The position numbers and the translations under genes are program-made. 64,000 bases of DNA, taken from NCBI RefSeq assembly GCF_018687095.1, contig NZ_CP061286.1:1116001-1180000 (forward strand), written 5' to 3'. Source of the DNA: Polynucleobacter sp. MWH-UH25E. Its GTDB lineage: Bacteria; Pseudomonadota; Gammaproteobacteria; Burkholderiales; Burkholderiaceae. This document shows, in pieces, positions 18,192 through 26,231 of this stretch. A model generated the notes under the pieces. That model saw nothing but the letters and a program-made list of their open reading frames with translations, did no database searches and had not been told where the DNA came from. Position 1 is the stretch's first letter; each line of letters opens with the position of its first letter.

Positions 18192-18214
18192 GAAAAATTA
18201 CTAAGGAGCATGCC

Positions 18215-18436
18215 ATGAGCGCTAAAAACAAAGTTGCCTCAAGCGAAAAACCAAAGACCTCACGTCGAATGTTCTTTATTGGTGCAGGCGCTGCAGTAGG
18301 TACTGTTGCCGTCGCCTCTCAAACATCTGTCGGTAAAGCAATTACCAAAGAAATCGCTGGCGTCACAAAGGGTTCGGAGGAGACAAAAACCATGACTGAA
18401 CATATGCGCAAATATTACACAAGCACCATGATTTAA
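18215..18436 (+). CDS. small twin-arginine signal protein of the formate dehydrogenase cluster
   Basis: A 73-residue protein with a twin-arginine motif (SRRMFFIGAGAAVG) followed by one hydrophobic segment and a short C-terminus ending KYYTSTMI. It matches the small Tat-signal proteins found beside betaproteobacterial formate dehydrogenase genes. AAGGAG lies before the ATG. It may stay anchored by its Tat segment and join the periplasmic enzyme, or be an assembly factor. The 66-base gap to the alpha gene supports co-transcription. Confidence 0.82.
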   Translation: MSAKNKVASSEKPKTSRRMFFIGAGAAVGTVAVASQTSVGKAITKEIAGVTKGSEETKTMTEHMRKYYTSTMI

Positions 18437-18502
18437 AAGATTGACACATTTACCAAGCTTACTGTTCTCATAAATAGATAAAAAATTTCTCAGGGATAAA
18501 AC

Positions 18503-21481
18503 ATGAGTCTGACTCGTAAATCCAATACACCTCAAAGCAGTCGATCTACAACACGCTTGATTGGAAGCTTGTCACGCGGTCTTAAGGCGGCAGTTCCAAC
18601 CATGGATCGCCGAACCTTTTTAAAACGTTCGGGAATTGGAGTTGGCGCAGGTATTGCTGCCAGCCAATTAAGCCTGGTGCAAAAGGCTGTTGCCGAGCCA
18701 AGCAAAGCTATGCTCGATGGCAAAGGCAAGATTGAGGTAAAGCGATCTATCTGTACTCACTGTTCAGTAGGTTGTGCGGTAGATGCAACGGTTGAGAATG
18801 GTGTTTGGGTGCGTCAAGACCCAGTATTCGATTCTCCAATTAATATGGGTGCTCACTGTGCAAAAGGCGCCGCCTTACGCGAACATGGTCATGGCGATTA
18901 TCGTTTACGTTATCCAATGAAATTGGTGGATGGTAAGTATCAGCGCATTTCATGGGATCAAGCGCTCACAGAAATTACTGCGCAAATGAAGAGCATTCGT
19001 GAAAAGTATTCACCAGATGCGATGTTCTTTATCGGATCCTCTAAGCACAACAATGAACAGGCCTACTTACTGCGTAAGTGGGTCTCTTTCTTTGGAACAA
19101 ACAATACAGACCATCAGGCTCGTATCTGTCACTCAACAACCGTTGCTGGTGTAGCGAATACATGGGGTTATGGCGCCATGACCAATAGCTACAACGATAT
19201 GATGAATGCCAAAGCCGCCTTGTACATTGGTTCAAATGCAGCTGAGGCGCACCCTGTATCGATGTTGAGCTTGTTGCATGCTAAAGAAAATGGCTGCAAA
19301 GTAATCGTGGTAGATCCGCGATATACACGTACCGCAGCAAAAGCTGATCAATATGTTCGCATTCGTTCTGGTACTGATATTCCATTCTTATTTGGTGTGC
19401 TTTATCACATCTTCAAAAATGGTTGGGAAGATAAAAAGTACATCAATGACCGCGTTTACGGAATGGAAGAGATCCGTAAAGAGGTCATGGAAAAGTGGAC
19501 TCCTGCCGCGGTTGAGGAGGCATGCGGTGTTCCAGAGGCTCAGGTTTATCAAGTTGCAAAAACAATGGCCATGAATCGCCCAAGCACAGTTGTGTGGTGC
19601 ATGGGACAGACTCAGCACACTATTGGCAATGCTATGGTGCGTGCATCATGTATCTTGCAATTGGCATTGGGTAACATCGGCAAATCCGGTGGCGGTACAA
19701 ACATCTTCCGTGGCCATGACAATGTTCAAGGCGCAACTGACGTAGGCCCAAACCCAGACTCATTGCCTGGCTACTATGGCCTTGCAGCTGGATCATGGAA
19801 GCACTTTGCAACTGTTTGGGGTGTTGATTACGATTGGATTAAAGGTCGTTATGCGCCAGACATGATGGAAAAATCAGGCACCACAGTTTCTCGTTGGGTC
19901 GACGCCGTTCTCGAAAAGAATGACATGATCGATCAGCAGACAAATGTGAAGGGGTTGTTTTTCTGGGGTCATGCGCCTAATTCGCAAACCCGTGGTTTGG
20001 ATATGAAGCGCGCGATGAATAAGTTGGATCTATTGGTGGTCGTTGATCCATACCCAAGCGCGACTGCGGCAATGGCAGCTATGCCCGCTGCTGAGGGCGA
20101 TACTGTTAATAAGAATCGCAATGTGTACTTATTACCAGCTGCAACACAGTTTGAAACTTGTGGTTCTGCGACTGCATCTAACCGCTCTTTACAGTGGCGT
20201 GAAAAAGTTATCGATCCTTTATTTGAATCTGTGCCAGATCACGTAATCATGCAGGCTTTTGCCGACCGTCTTGGTTTTGGCGAGGAGCTCTCCAAAAACT
20301 ACAAGATCCTCAATTCTAAATTTGCAGGCAAGCAATGGAGGGAGCCGCAGATTGAGGATATCTTGCGTGAGATTAATCGTTCATGCTGGACTATTGGCTA
20401 TACCGGTCAGACACCAGAGCGCTTAAAAGCGCATATGAGAATGGTTGCAACTTTTGATCCGAAGACCCTGAAGTCTCGTGGTGGTGTAGATCCAGTAACT
20501 GGGTATGACACAACTGGCGATTACTACGGCTTGCCTTGGCCTTGCTATGGCACGGCAGCAATCAAGCACCCAGGTTCACCAAACCTTTATGACACCAGCA
20601 AGAGTGTGATGGAGGGCGGTGGTAACTTCCGCGCTAACTTCGGCGTTGAGCGTGATGGCGTGAGTTTGTTGGCTGGAGATGGTTCTTGCTCAAAAGGTTC
20701 TGCAATTACCACTGGCTACCCAGAGTTTGATCATGTATTGGTTAAGAAGTTGGGCTGGTGGGATCAGTTAACCGAAGATGAGAAGAAGTTAGCCGAGGGT
20801 AAGAACTGGAAAACTGACTTGTCTGGCGGTATTCAGCGCGTTGTCATGAAGAATGGTTGCCATCCATTTGGTAACGCAAAAGCACGCGCAGTAGTTTGGA
20901 ATTTCCCAGACCCAATTCCAATCCACCGCGAGGCGCTCTACAGTACTAATGCAGCAATGATGCGTAAGTATCCAACCTCAGCGGATAAGAAGAACTTCTG
21001 GCGTTTACCAACGCTGTATAAGACTGTTCAAGATCAAAACTTGAACAATAAGCTTTATGAGAAGTTCCCAATCATTCTGACTTCAGGTCGCTTGGTGGAG
21101 TACGAGGGTGGCGGTGATGAAACACGTTCTAATCCTTGGTTGGCTGAACTTCAACAAGAAAACTTTGTGGAGATCAATCCAAAGGCTGCTGCGGATCGCG
21201 GTATTAAAAACTGGGATTATGTATGGGTTAAATCTCCGACTGGTGCCAAGATCAAGGTGCGCGCATTGGTTACCGAGCGCGTTGATCAAGGAACTGCTTT
21301 TGTGCCGTTTCACTTTGCTGGTTGGTGGCAAGGTGAGAACATTCGCAAGTACTACCCAGAAGGCGCCGCTCCAGTAGTGCAGGGTGAAGCAGTTAATACC
21401 GCCACAACATATGGTTATGACCAGGTCACGATGATGCAAGAGACCAAGACAACCATGTGTCAAATCGAAAAATTTGCCTAA
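18503..21481 (+). CDS. fdhA: formate dehydrogenase, alpha (catalytic) subunit, cysteine type
   Basis: Catalytic subunit that oxidises formate to CO2 at a molybdenum or tungsten bis-pterin centre on the periplasmic side. The 992-residue chain has an extended N-region, then the Tat motif DRRTFLKR (Arg36-Arg37). The [4Fe-4S] ligands are Cys84, Cys87, Cys91 and Cys119. The active-site ligand is Cys209 in ARICHSTTVAGVANTWGYG, encoded by TGT, where E. coli FdnG has selenocysteine. A C-terminal pterin-binding domain (GEAVNTATTYGYDQ) closes the chain. AGGGA precedes ATG 18503. Beta, lipoprotein and gamma genes follow in one operon. Confidence 0.95.
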   Translation: MSLTRKSNTPQSSRSTTRLIGSLSRGLKAAVPTMDRRTFLKRSGIGVGAGIAASQLSLVQKAVAEPSKAMLDGKGKIEVKRSICTHCSVGCAVDATVENGVWVRQDPVFDSPINMGAHCAKGAALREHGHGDYRLRYPMKLVDGKYQRISWDQALTEITAQMKSIREKYSPDAMFFIGSSKHNNEQAYLLRKWVSFFGTNNTDHQARICHSTTVAGVANTWGYGAMTNSYNDMMNAKAALYIGSNAAEAHPVSMLSLLHAKENGCKVIVVDPRYTRTAAKADQYVRIRSGTDIPFLFGVLYHIFKNGWEDKKYINDRVYGMEEIRKEVMEKWTPAAVEEACGVPEAQVYQVAKTMAMNRPSTVVWCMGQTQHTIGNAMVRASCILQLALGNIGKSGGGTNIFRGHDNVQGATDVGPNPDSLPGYYGLAAGSWKHFATVWGVDYDWIKGRYAPDMMEKSGTTVSRWVDAVLEKNDMIDQQTNVKGLFFWGHAPNSQTRGLDMKRAMNKLDLLVVVDPYPSATAAMAAMPAAEGDTVNKNRNVYLLPAATQFETCGSATASNRSLQWREKVIDPLFESVPDHVIMQAFADRLGFGEELSKNYKILNSKFAGKQWREPQIEDILREINRSCWTIGYTGQTPERLKAHMRMVATFDPKTLKSRGGVDPVTGYDTTGDYYGLPWPCYGTAAIKHPGSPNLYDTSKSVMEGGGNFRANFGVERDGVSLLAGDGSCSKGSAITTGYPEFDHVLVKKLGWWDQLTEDEKKLAEGKNWKTDLSGGIQRVVMKNGCHPFGNAKARAVVWNFPDPIPIHREALYSTNAAMMRKYPTSADKKNFWRLPTLYKTVQDQNLNNKLYEKFPIILTSGRLVEYEGGGDETRSNPWLAELQQENFVEINPKAAADRGIKNWDYVWVKSPTGAKIKVRALVTERVDQGTAFVPFHFAGWWQGENIRKYYPEGAAPVVQGEAVNTATTYGYDQVTMMQETKTTMCQIEKFA

Positions 21482-21515
21482 ATAAAAAATAGAGAGATAG
21501 AGTCAGGAGAACACA

Positions 21516-22172
21516 ATGGCAAGAATGAAATTTATCTGCGATACGGAGCGTTGTATTGAGTGCAACGGCTGCGTCACCGCTTGTAAGAACGACAATGAAG
21601 TGCCTTGGGGTGTAAACCGTCGTCGAGTTGTAACGGTTAACGACGGCATTATTGGTCAAGAAAAATCCGTATCAGTTGCTTGTATGCACTGTACCGATGC
21701 GCCTTGTATGGCTGTTTGTCCTGTGGATTGTTTTTATCGTACCGATGAGGGTGTGGTCCTTCATGACAAAGATATTTGCATCGGCTGCGGCTATTGTTCA
21801 TTTGCCTGCCCATTTGGAGCCCCTCAGTTCTTAAGTAAAGGCGCCTTTGGTTCTCGTAGCAAGATGGATAAGTGCACATTCTGTAGTGGCGGACCAGAAG
21901 AGAATGGCAGCGTTGCTGAGTTCGAGAAGTATGGTCGCAATCGTTTGGCAGAAGGTAAGTTGCCCTTGTGTGCTGAAATGTGTTCCACCAAGGCATTGAT
22001 CGGTGGTGATAGTGATGTGATTACCGATATCTTTAATAATCGCGTTAAAACCCGCGAGAAAAATGGCAAGTATCCAGGCTCTAAAGCCTTCGGTTGGACA
22101 ACTGCTTACGGCGGTCCAGATACACCAGCGCCAACCCCAACACCTGCAGCAAAAATTCCGGGGGTTAAATAA
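21516..22172 (+). CDS. fdhB: formate dehydrogenase, beta (iron-sulfur) subunit
   Basis: Electron-transfer subunit of 218 residues that passes electrons from the catalytic subunit to cytochrome b. Four cysteine clusters are visible: CIECNGCVTAC, CMHCTDAPCMAVCP, CIGCGYCSFACP and CTFCSGG plus a later CAEMC, enough for four [4Fe-4S] clusters. Unlike E. coli FdnH, no C-terminal membrane anchor is seen; the tail is proline/alanine-rich. It has no own signal and is probably exported with the alpha subunit. Its stop overlaps the lipoprotein start by one base (TAATG). Confidence 0.94.
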   Translation: MARMKFICDTERCIECNGCVTACKNDNEVPWGVNRRRVVTVNDGIIGQEKSVSVACMHCTDAPCMAVCPVDCFYRTDEGVVLHDKDICIGCGYCSFACPFGAPQFLSKGAFGSRSKMDKCTFCSGGPEENGSVAEFEKYGRNRLAEGKLPLCAEMCSTKALIGGDSDVITDIFNNRVKTREKNGKYPGSKAFGWTTAYGGPDTPAPTPTPAAKIPGVK

Positions 22173-22405
22173 TGAAAGCACATTACAAAATCCTCGGCCT
22201 TGGCATTGTTGCTAGCATATTGACTGCGTGTTCTGAGCCTCCTGAGATTGCCGCTAAGGCTGCTAAGCGTCCTGATGTTGCCCCTTATATGGGTGCCGAT
22301 AATGGTTTCGTGACAAAAGGATGGACGCCTGGTAATCAAGCTAGCTGGACTGAGTCGATTGACAAGCGTAATCAAGGTCAAAACGAATACAGTCGTATTA
22401 AGTGA
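22172..22405 (+). CDS. small lipoprotein of the formate dehydrogenase operon
   Basis: A 77-residue predicted lipoprotein: signal residues 1-19 with lipobox LTAC (lipidated Cys20), then a short soluble part with GWTPGNQASWTESIDKRNQGQNEY. I do not know the function. It lies between the beta and gamma subunit genes and starts inside the beta stop codon, so it is surely co-translated. A structural or anchoring role in the periplasmic complex is inference. Confidence 0.8.
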   Translation: MKAHYKILGLGIVASILTACSEPPEIAAKAAKRPDVAPYMGADNGFVTKGWTPGNQASWTESIDKRNQGQNEYSRIK

Positions 22406-22459
22406 TCATCTAAAAACAATAATAAAACGATAACGTCGATAACGTTCAAGGACATTTTT

Positions 22460-23512
22460 ATGAAACGATCATTTTCTAAAGTACTAGGCGCTTTGGTGGT
22501 GACTTTAGGTTTATCACTCACGCTAGTCAGTGGTGTGGCTTTTGCGGAGCGTGCGCCAATGGCGCCATTGCCCTCACCAAGTGGGGTGGATATTCCGCCA
22601 TCATCAGTACCCGCGAATCCTAATGCGCTTGCTAGTGGATCTCAGGCTCAGTCTCAACCTGCAAATCCTTCTATCTTTACCCCCAACAGTGATCCGCAGA
22701 ATTACGTGAGCATCCCTGATAAGCAGGCTGGTGTTCTGATCCAGCGCGCTGGTCAAGAGTGGCGCGTGATTCGTAATGGCGTCATTACTGTTTATGGCGG
22801 CTGGTTATTAGCAATTGCTTTTTTTGGCATTGTCGCGATGTACACTGTTAAGGGCTCTATAAAGCTTCATGAGCCACTATCTGGGGTAAAGATTAAACGT
22901 TTCGGTGGCTTTAGTCGCTTCACTCACTGGGTGATGGCGTTTAGCTTTTTAGCCCTTGCCTTTACTGGCTTATTGATTTTGTATGGCAAGTATTTTGCAA
23001 TGCCATTAATGGGCGGAACCGCTTATGGCTCATTCTTGATGGTTTGCAAGAACATCCATAACTTTACTGGCCCATTATTTACACTCAGCATTGTGGTGTT
23101 CTTCATCTTGTTTGTCGGTAAAAATATTCCAGAGAAGGGCGATCTTCAATGGTTGCTTTCCTTTGGAGGGATATTCAGCGGGAAACATGTGCCATCAGGC
23201 TTCTTTAATATGGGTGAGAAATTCTGGTTCTGGTTTGGTATGACATTCTTGGGCTTGGTGATTTCTGGTTCTGGTTTCGTGCTTGATATGATTGTTCCAT
23301 TTATGGATATGCAGTATTTGCGTGGCACGATGCAGATTGCCAACATCATTCATAGTAGTGCCGCGATCTTGATGACTGCAATGGCAATGGGTCATATCTA
23401 CATCGGTACCATTGGCATGCAAGGCTCAATCGATGGCATGAAAACTGGCTACGTGGATGCTACATGGGCTAAAGAGCACCATGAGCTCTGGTATAACAAA
23501 GTGAATAAATAA
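22460..23512 (+). CDS. fdhC: formate dehydrogenase, gamma subunit (cytochrome b556)
   Basis: Membrane subunit that binds two b hemes and reduces quinone. The 350-residue protein has a signal peptide (cleavage near AFA-E30), a proline-rich periplasmic stretch of about 80 residues, then hydrophobic helices beginning near residue 112. Candidate heme ligands are the histidines in FTHWVMAF, KNIHNFTGPLF, IIHSSAAIL and MGHIYIG. The signal peptide and long N-terminal periplasmic region are absent from E. coli FdnI but common in this betaproteobacterial type. It follows the lipoprotein by 54 bases. Confidence 0.92.
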   Translation: MKRSFSKVLGALVVTLGLSLTLVSGVAFAERAPMAPLPSPSGVDIPPSSVPANPNALASGSQAQSQPANPSIFTPNSDPQNYVSIPDKQAGVLIQRAGQEWRVIRNGVITVYGGWLLAIAFFGIVAMYTVKGSIKLHEPLSGVKIKRFGGFSRFTHWVMAFSFLALAFTGLLILYGKYFAMPLMGGTAYGSFLMVCKNIHNFTGPLFTLSIVVFFILFVGKNIPEKGDLQWLLSFGGIFSGKHVPSGFFNMGEKFWFWFGMTFLGLVISGSGFVLDMIVPFMDMQYLRGTMQIANIIHSSAAILMTAMAMGHIYIGTIGMQGSIDGMKTGYVDATWAKEHHELWYNKVNK

Positions 23513-23522
23513 GGACAAAGCC

Positions 23523-23804
23523 ATGAAAAAAATCATTGCTTTCGTATTCATCGCATCTACATCTCTGGCTGCTTTTGCAACCTTGCCTCCATTGAGCCCA
23601 GAAGCACAGGCAGCAGCTGATTTGGCGAAAGCTAAAGCAGCTTATGGCGACAAAGTGGCTGCTTATCAGCTTTGCCAAGCGCAAAACCGTGTAGCTGATA
23701 AATTTAGGGTTGCGGGGACTCCTGCGCCAGCTGCCTGTGTTGCACCACCACCATTTGTTGCGCCTGTAGCTGCTGCTCCTGCTTCAGCGCCGGCTGCAAA
23801 ATAA
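23523..23804 (+). CDS. small exported protein at the end of the formate dehydrogenase operon
   Basis: A 93-residue protein with a signal peptide (cleavage near AAFA-T20), a helical lysine/alanine-rich middle, two cysteines (QLCQAQ and PAACVAPP) and an alanine/proline-rich tail. The ATG lies 10 bases after the gamma stop, so it is in the operon. I recognise no family. The two cysteines could form a disulfide in the periplasm. Two other small exported proteins in the window have similar Ala-Pro-rich parts. Confidence 0.75.
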   Translation: MKKIIAFVFIASTSLAAFATLPPLSPEAQAAADLAKAKAAYGDKVAAYQLCQAQNRVADKFRVAGTPAPAACVAPPPFVAPVAAAPASAPAAK

Positions 23805-23815
23805 TTGCTTGGAAA

Positions 23816-24523
23816 TTAATCAGCAATAAGTTCTTGATGCAGGTAGCGTCTCGCTGCCACAGTTTGTGGATTTAAAAAGAAGGGGCCTACGGGTCCCCTT
23901 TCTTTTATCTGTCCTTGATCAATAAAGAGAATGTAATTAGCCAATCTTTGTACCTGAGCAAGCTGATGAGAGGAGAAAACAAGATCTGCGCCGTTCTGAT
24001 CGAATTGACGAATCATTTCTTCTACCTGCTCAGTGGTATTGGGGTCTAAATTTGCTGTTGGCTCATCTAGCAGAACCAGGTTTGGCTTTTGTAGTATGGC
24101 TCTGGCAAGACAGAGTTTCTGACGCTCGCCTGCTGAGAGCTTGTGGGCCGGGGTTTGAGCCAATTCATTGAGTCCCACTTGCTTTAATGCAATATCAATC
24201 TCTTGATCGGTAATGGAAGTATCAACATCTCTGACTAAGCCCAAATTGGCACGTGCTGATGCCTTGATCATTGGAGTGTGGTGGAGCACCAAAGCAGTTT
24301 TACTACCAAATGAAAATTGAATAGAGCCCGTATCAGGTTGTATCAACCCGGCCAGCAATTTCAGTAGAGTGGTTTTACCGGCACCATTAGGACCAATACA
24401 GGCGGTGAGTCGATCCGCTGGAATTAGTGCGTGAGGGATATCCAAAATTATGCGACCATTCCTTACAACGGTAATATCTTTGAGCTCGATGAATCGCTCA
24501 AATTGTTCATTTGTACTAACCAT
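23816..24523 (-). CDS. tupC: tungstate-type ABC transporter, ATP-binding protein
   Basis: ABC ATPase of 235 residues with Walker A GPNGAGKTT, signature LSAGERQKLCLARAIL, Walker B LVLLDEPTANLD and an H-loop FSSHQ. Similarity is to TupC-type ATPases. I start it at ATG 24523 (MVSTNEQF), overlapping the permease end by 8 bases; a frame from 24580 would overlap it by about 65 bases. It converges on the formate dehydrogenase operon, whose enzyme may use tungsten, which fits tungstate uptake. Molybdate is an alternative substrate. Confidence 0.83.
   Translation of the reverse strand: MVSTNEQFERFIELKDITVVRNGRIILDIPHALIPADRLTACIGPNGAGKTTLLKLLAGLIQPDTGSIQFSFGSKTALVLHHTPMIKASARANLGLVRDVDTSITDQEIDIALKQVGLNELAQTPAHKLSAGERQKLCLARAILQKPNLVLLDEPTANLDPNTTEQVEEMIRQFDQNGADLVFSSHQLAQVQRLANYILFIDQGQIKERGPVGPFFLNPQTVAARRYLHQELIAD
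23880..23908 (+). terminator. possible terminator of the formate dehydrogenase operon, inside tupC
   Basis: Stem AAGGGG/CCCCTT around a 9-base loop, followed by TCTTTTAT. It lies about 75 bases beyond the last plus-strand stop, within the 3' coding part of convergent tupC. Stem is short but G-C rich. Confidence 0.45.
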
Positions 24524-25211
24524 AGCGACGCTCCACAATTTGCCGCACAGCAAAGGTAAATAAATTTGCAAGAAGAACAATGGTTAATAGGATGATTCCC
24601 AATGCCAGGGCTAGAGGTAAGTCGCCCTTACTTGTTTCTAGGGCAATGGCCGTAGTCATGGTTCTGGTTGAGTGATCAATATTGCCACCCACAATCATGA
24701 CTGCACCCACCTCAGAAATGGCTCTGGCAAGGCCGGCCAAAATCGCTATTGTTAGAGAAAATCGGCAGTCCCATATTAGCCACTTGTAGCGAGAAATTGA
24801 GGGAAGACGAAGACTTAAAAAAGAGTCCCGATGAATTTTCCAGGAGTCCTCCAAGATTTGTCTGCTTAGGGCTGCAATTAAGGGGGTAGTTAGCAGGGTT
24901 TGAGCAAGTGTCATACCCTTCACGGTAAAAAGCCAACCCCAAGCCCCTAGGGGGCCTGAGCGGGAGAGTAATAGGTAGACGATGACCCCAACAATGACGG
25001 TGGGAACCCCCATCAAGGTGTTCAGGGTCACGATGATTGCTTTTTTGCCCTGAAACTCTTCAGTCGCCAGCAATGCCCCGATAGGAAGCCCAAGAAGAGT
25101 GCCAAACAGGAGGGCGGTTAAGCTAACTTGCAGCGACACCAGAACGATACCCAGCACACCATTATCAAGGTGTGCAAGTAGCGCAAAGGCATCATAAAAG
25201 GCAGTCAACAT
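24516..25211 (-). CDS. tupB: tungstate-type ABC transporter, permease
   Basis: Inner-membrane permease of 231 residues with about five to six helices and the conserved EAA-type loop around GLARAISEVGAVMIVGGNI. LLGTLLGLPIGALLA-like and LMGVPTVIVGVIVYLLLSRSGPLG are typical of the TupB family, which differs from ModB. It is the first gene of the tupBC pair. No tupA binding-protein gene stands upstream: the neighbouring divergent gene is a Bfd-like protein. The binding protein must be encoded elsewhere. Confidence 0.85.
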   Translation of the reverse strand: MLTAFYDAFALLAHLDNGVLGIVLVSLQVSLTALLFGTLLGLPIGALLATEEFQGKKAIIVTLNTLMGVPTVIVGVIVYLLLSRSGPLGAWGWLFTVKGMTLAQTLLTTPLIAALSRQILEDSWKIHRDSFLSLRLPSISRYKWLIWDCRFSLTIAILAGLARAISEVGAVMIVGGNIDHSTRTMTTAIALETSKGDLPLALALGIILLTIVLLANLFTFAVRQIVERRYG

Positions 25212-25278
25212 GCGCTTGATTCTATCAAGGCAATGGCAAAATGACTGAAATGAGACCGATTTCCTTTACTTTTGACTT

Positions 25279-25473
25279 ATGGCCGAAATAGTTTGCCTCT
25301 GTAATGAGGTATTTGATGTTGATTTGCGCGAGTATTTAGATGCCAACCCAGTCAGCTCAATAGATGAGCTGAGGGAGCAAGCCTCGATCTGCAATAAATG
25401 CATGCAATGTCAAGACTTAGTTGAGAGTGAAATTTATATGGCCCGGATTCGACGCCAGAGTACTGCGGGATAG
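25279..25473 (+). CDS. Bfd-like [2Fe-2S] protein
   Basis: A 64-residue protein with the spacing of bacterioferritin-associated ferredoxin: CLC (Cys6, Cys8) and CMQC (Cys41, Cys44), with an extra Cys38. It is a stand-alone BFD-like domain. No bacterioferritin gene is adjacent; the next gene, 5 bases downstream, is an EEP nuclease family gene. It is divergent from tupB. Iron release from bacterioferritin is the known role of Bfd, but partner identity here is open. Confidence 0.8.
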   Translation: MAEIVCLCNEVFDVDLREYLDANPVSSIDELREQASICNKCMQCQDLVESEIYMARIRRQSTAG

Positions 25474-25478
25474 TCTTA

Positions 25479-26231
25479 GTGACTCAAATGCAAACCACCC
25501 GCTTTACAGTTATGAGTATGAATGTGCACAAGGGTTTGTCTCCCTTGCATCGTCATTCAACGATTTACCAATTGCGCCAAAAAATGCGCAGTCATTATCC
25601 GGACATTTTGTTCTTGCAAGAATTGCAGCAAGAACATCGTGGGCGTATTCGTCGTTTTGGTCAGTGGCCAATGACAGAGTTAACTGATTTCTTGTCTGAG
25701 GACTTTTGGCATGATTGGCATTATGGAAAAAATGTTGAGTATCCAAATGGCCATCATGGAAATGCGATTCTTTCAAAGCGTCCTTTATTGAAAGGAAATA
25801 ATTACGATATTTCCGCATATCGTTTTGAAAAACGTGGCTTGCTGCACAGCATGATCCAATTTGATGAGCTTGCGCCAGCTATCCATTGCTTTTGCGTTCA
25901 TTTGGCCTTGTTCGAGCGAGGCAGAGAGCGTCAGGTTGGAGAAATTATTCGTTACATTGAAGAATTAACTGATGGCGCCCCAACGATTGTTGCCGGCGAC
26001 TTCAATGATTGGCGAAATAGGGCGGGTTTTCCAATGCGTGACGCCGGGTTTAATGAGGTTTTTGAGGTTCTGACTGGAGCTCCCGCAAGAACATTTCCTA
26101 GTGTGAAGCCAATTTTGCCCATGGATCGTATTTATGTGCGTGGACTTAAAATTCATTCAGTGGAAATTTTGCATGAATGGCTAAAGTTATCGGATCATCT
26201 AGGTATCGCTGCTGAATTGGAATTGGGATGA
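25479..26231 (+). CDS. endonuclease/exonuclease/phosphatase family protein
   Basis: Metal-dependent phosphodiesterase fold (EEP superfamily, 250 residues). Visible signs are MSMNVHKG with the first metal region, LFLQELQQEH with catalytic glutamate, HLALFERGRERQ, VAGDFNDW with the catalytic Asp-x-Asn, and SDHLGI with the final Asp-His. The start is uncertain: GTG 25479, ATG 25488 or ATG 25512 are in frame. Its TGA overlaps the cardiolipin synthase ATG. This pairing with a PLD-type synthase is common in related bacteria and suggests a lipid or nucleic acid phosphodiester role; the substrate is not known. Confidence 0.85.
   Translation: MTQMQTTRFTVMSMNVHKGLSPLHRHSTIYQLRQKMRSHYPDILFLQELQQEHRGRIRRFGQWPMTELTDFLSEDFWHDWHYGKNVEYPNGHHGNAILSKRPLLKGNNYDISAYRFEKRGLLHSMIQFDELAPAIHCFCVHLALFERGRERQVGEIIRYIEELTDGAPTIVAGDFNDWRNRAGFPMRDAGFNEVFEVLTGAPARTFPSVKPILPMDRIYVRGLKIHSVEILHEWLKLSDHLGIAAELELG

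Noticed and set aside
19127..19129. Possible selenocysteine at the formate dehydrogenase active site
   Set aside because: The active-site codon is TGT (cysteine), not TGA, so no recoding is needed.
21083..21463. A 126-residue minus-strand frame inside fdhA
   Set aside because: Antisense to the conserved C-terminal domain of the alpha subunit; the composition is not protein-like and no context supports it.
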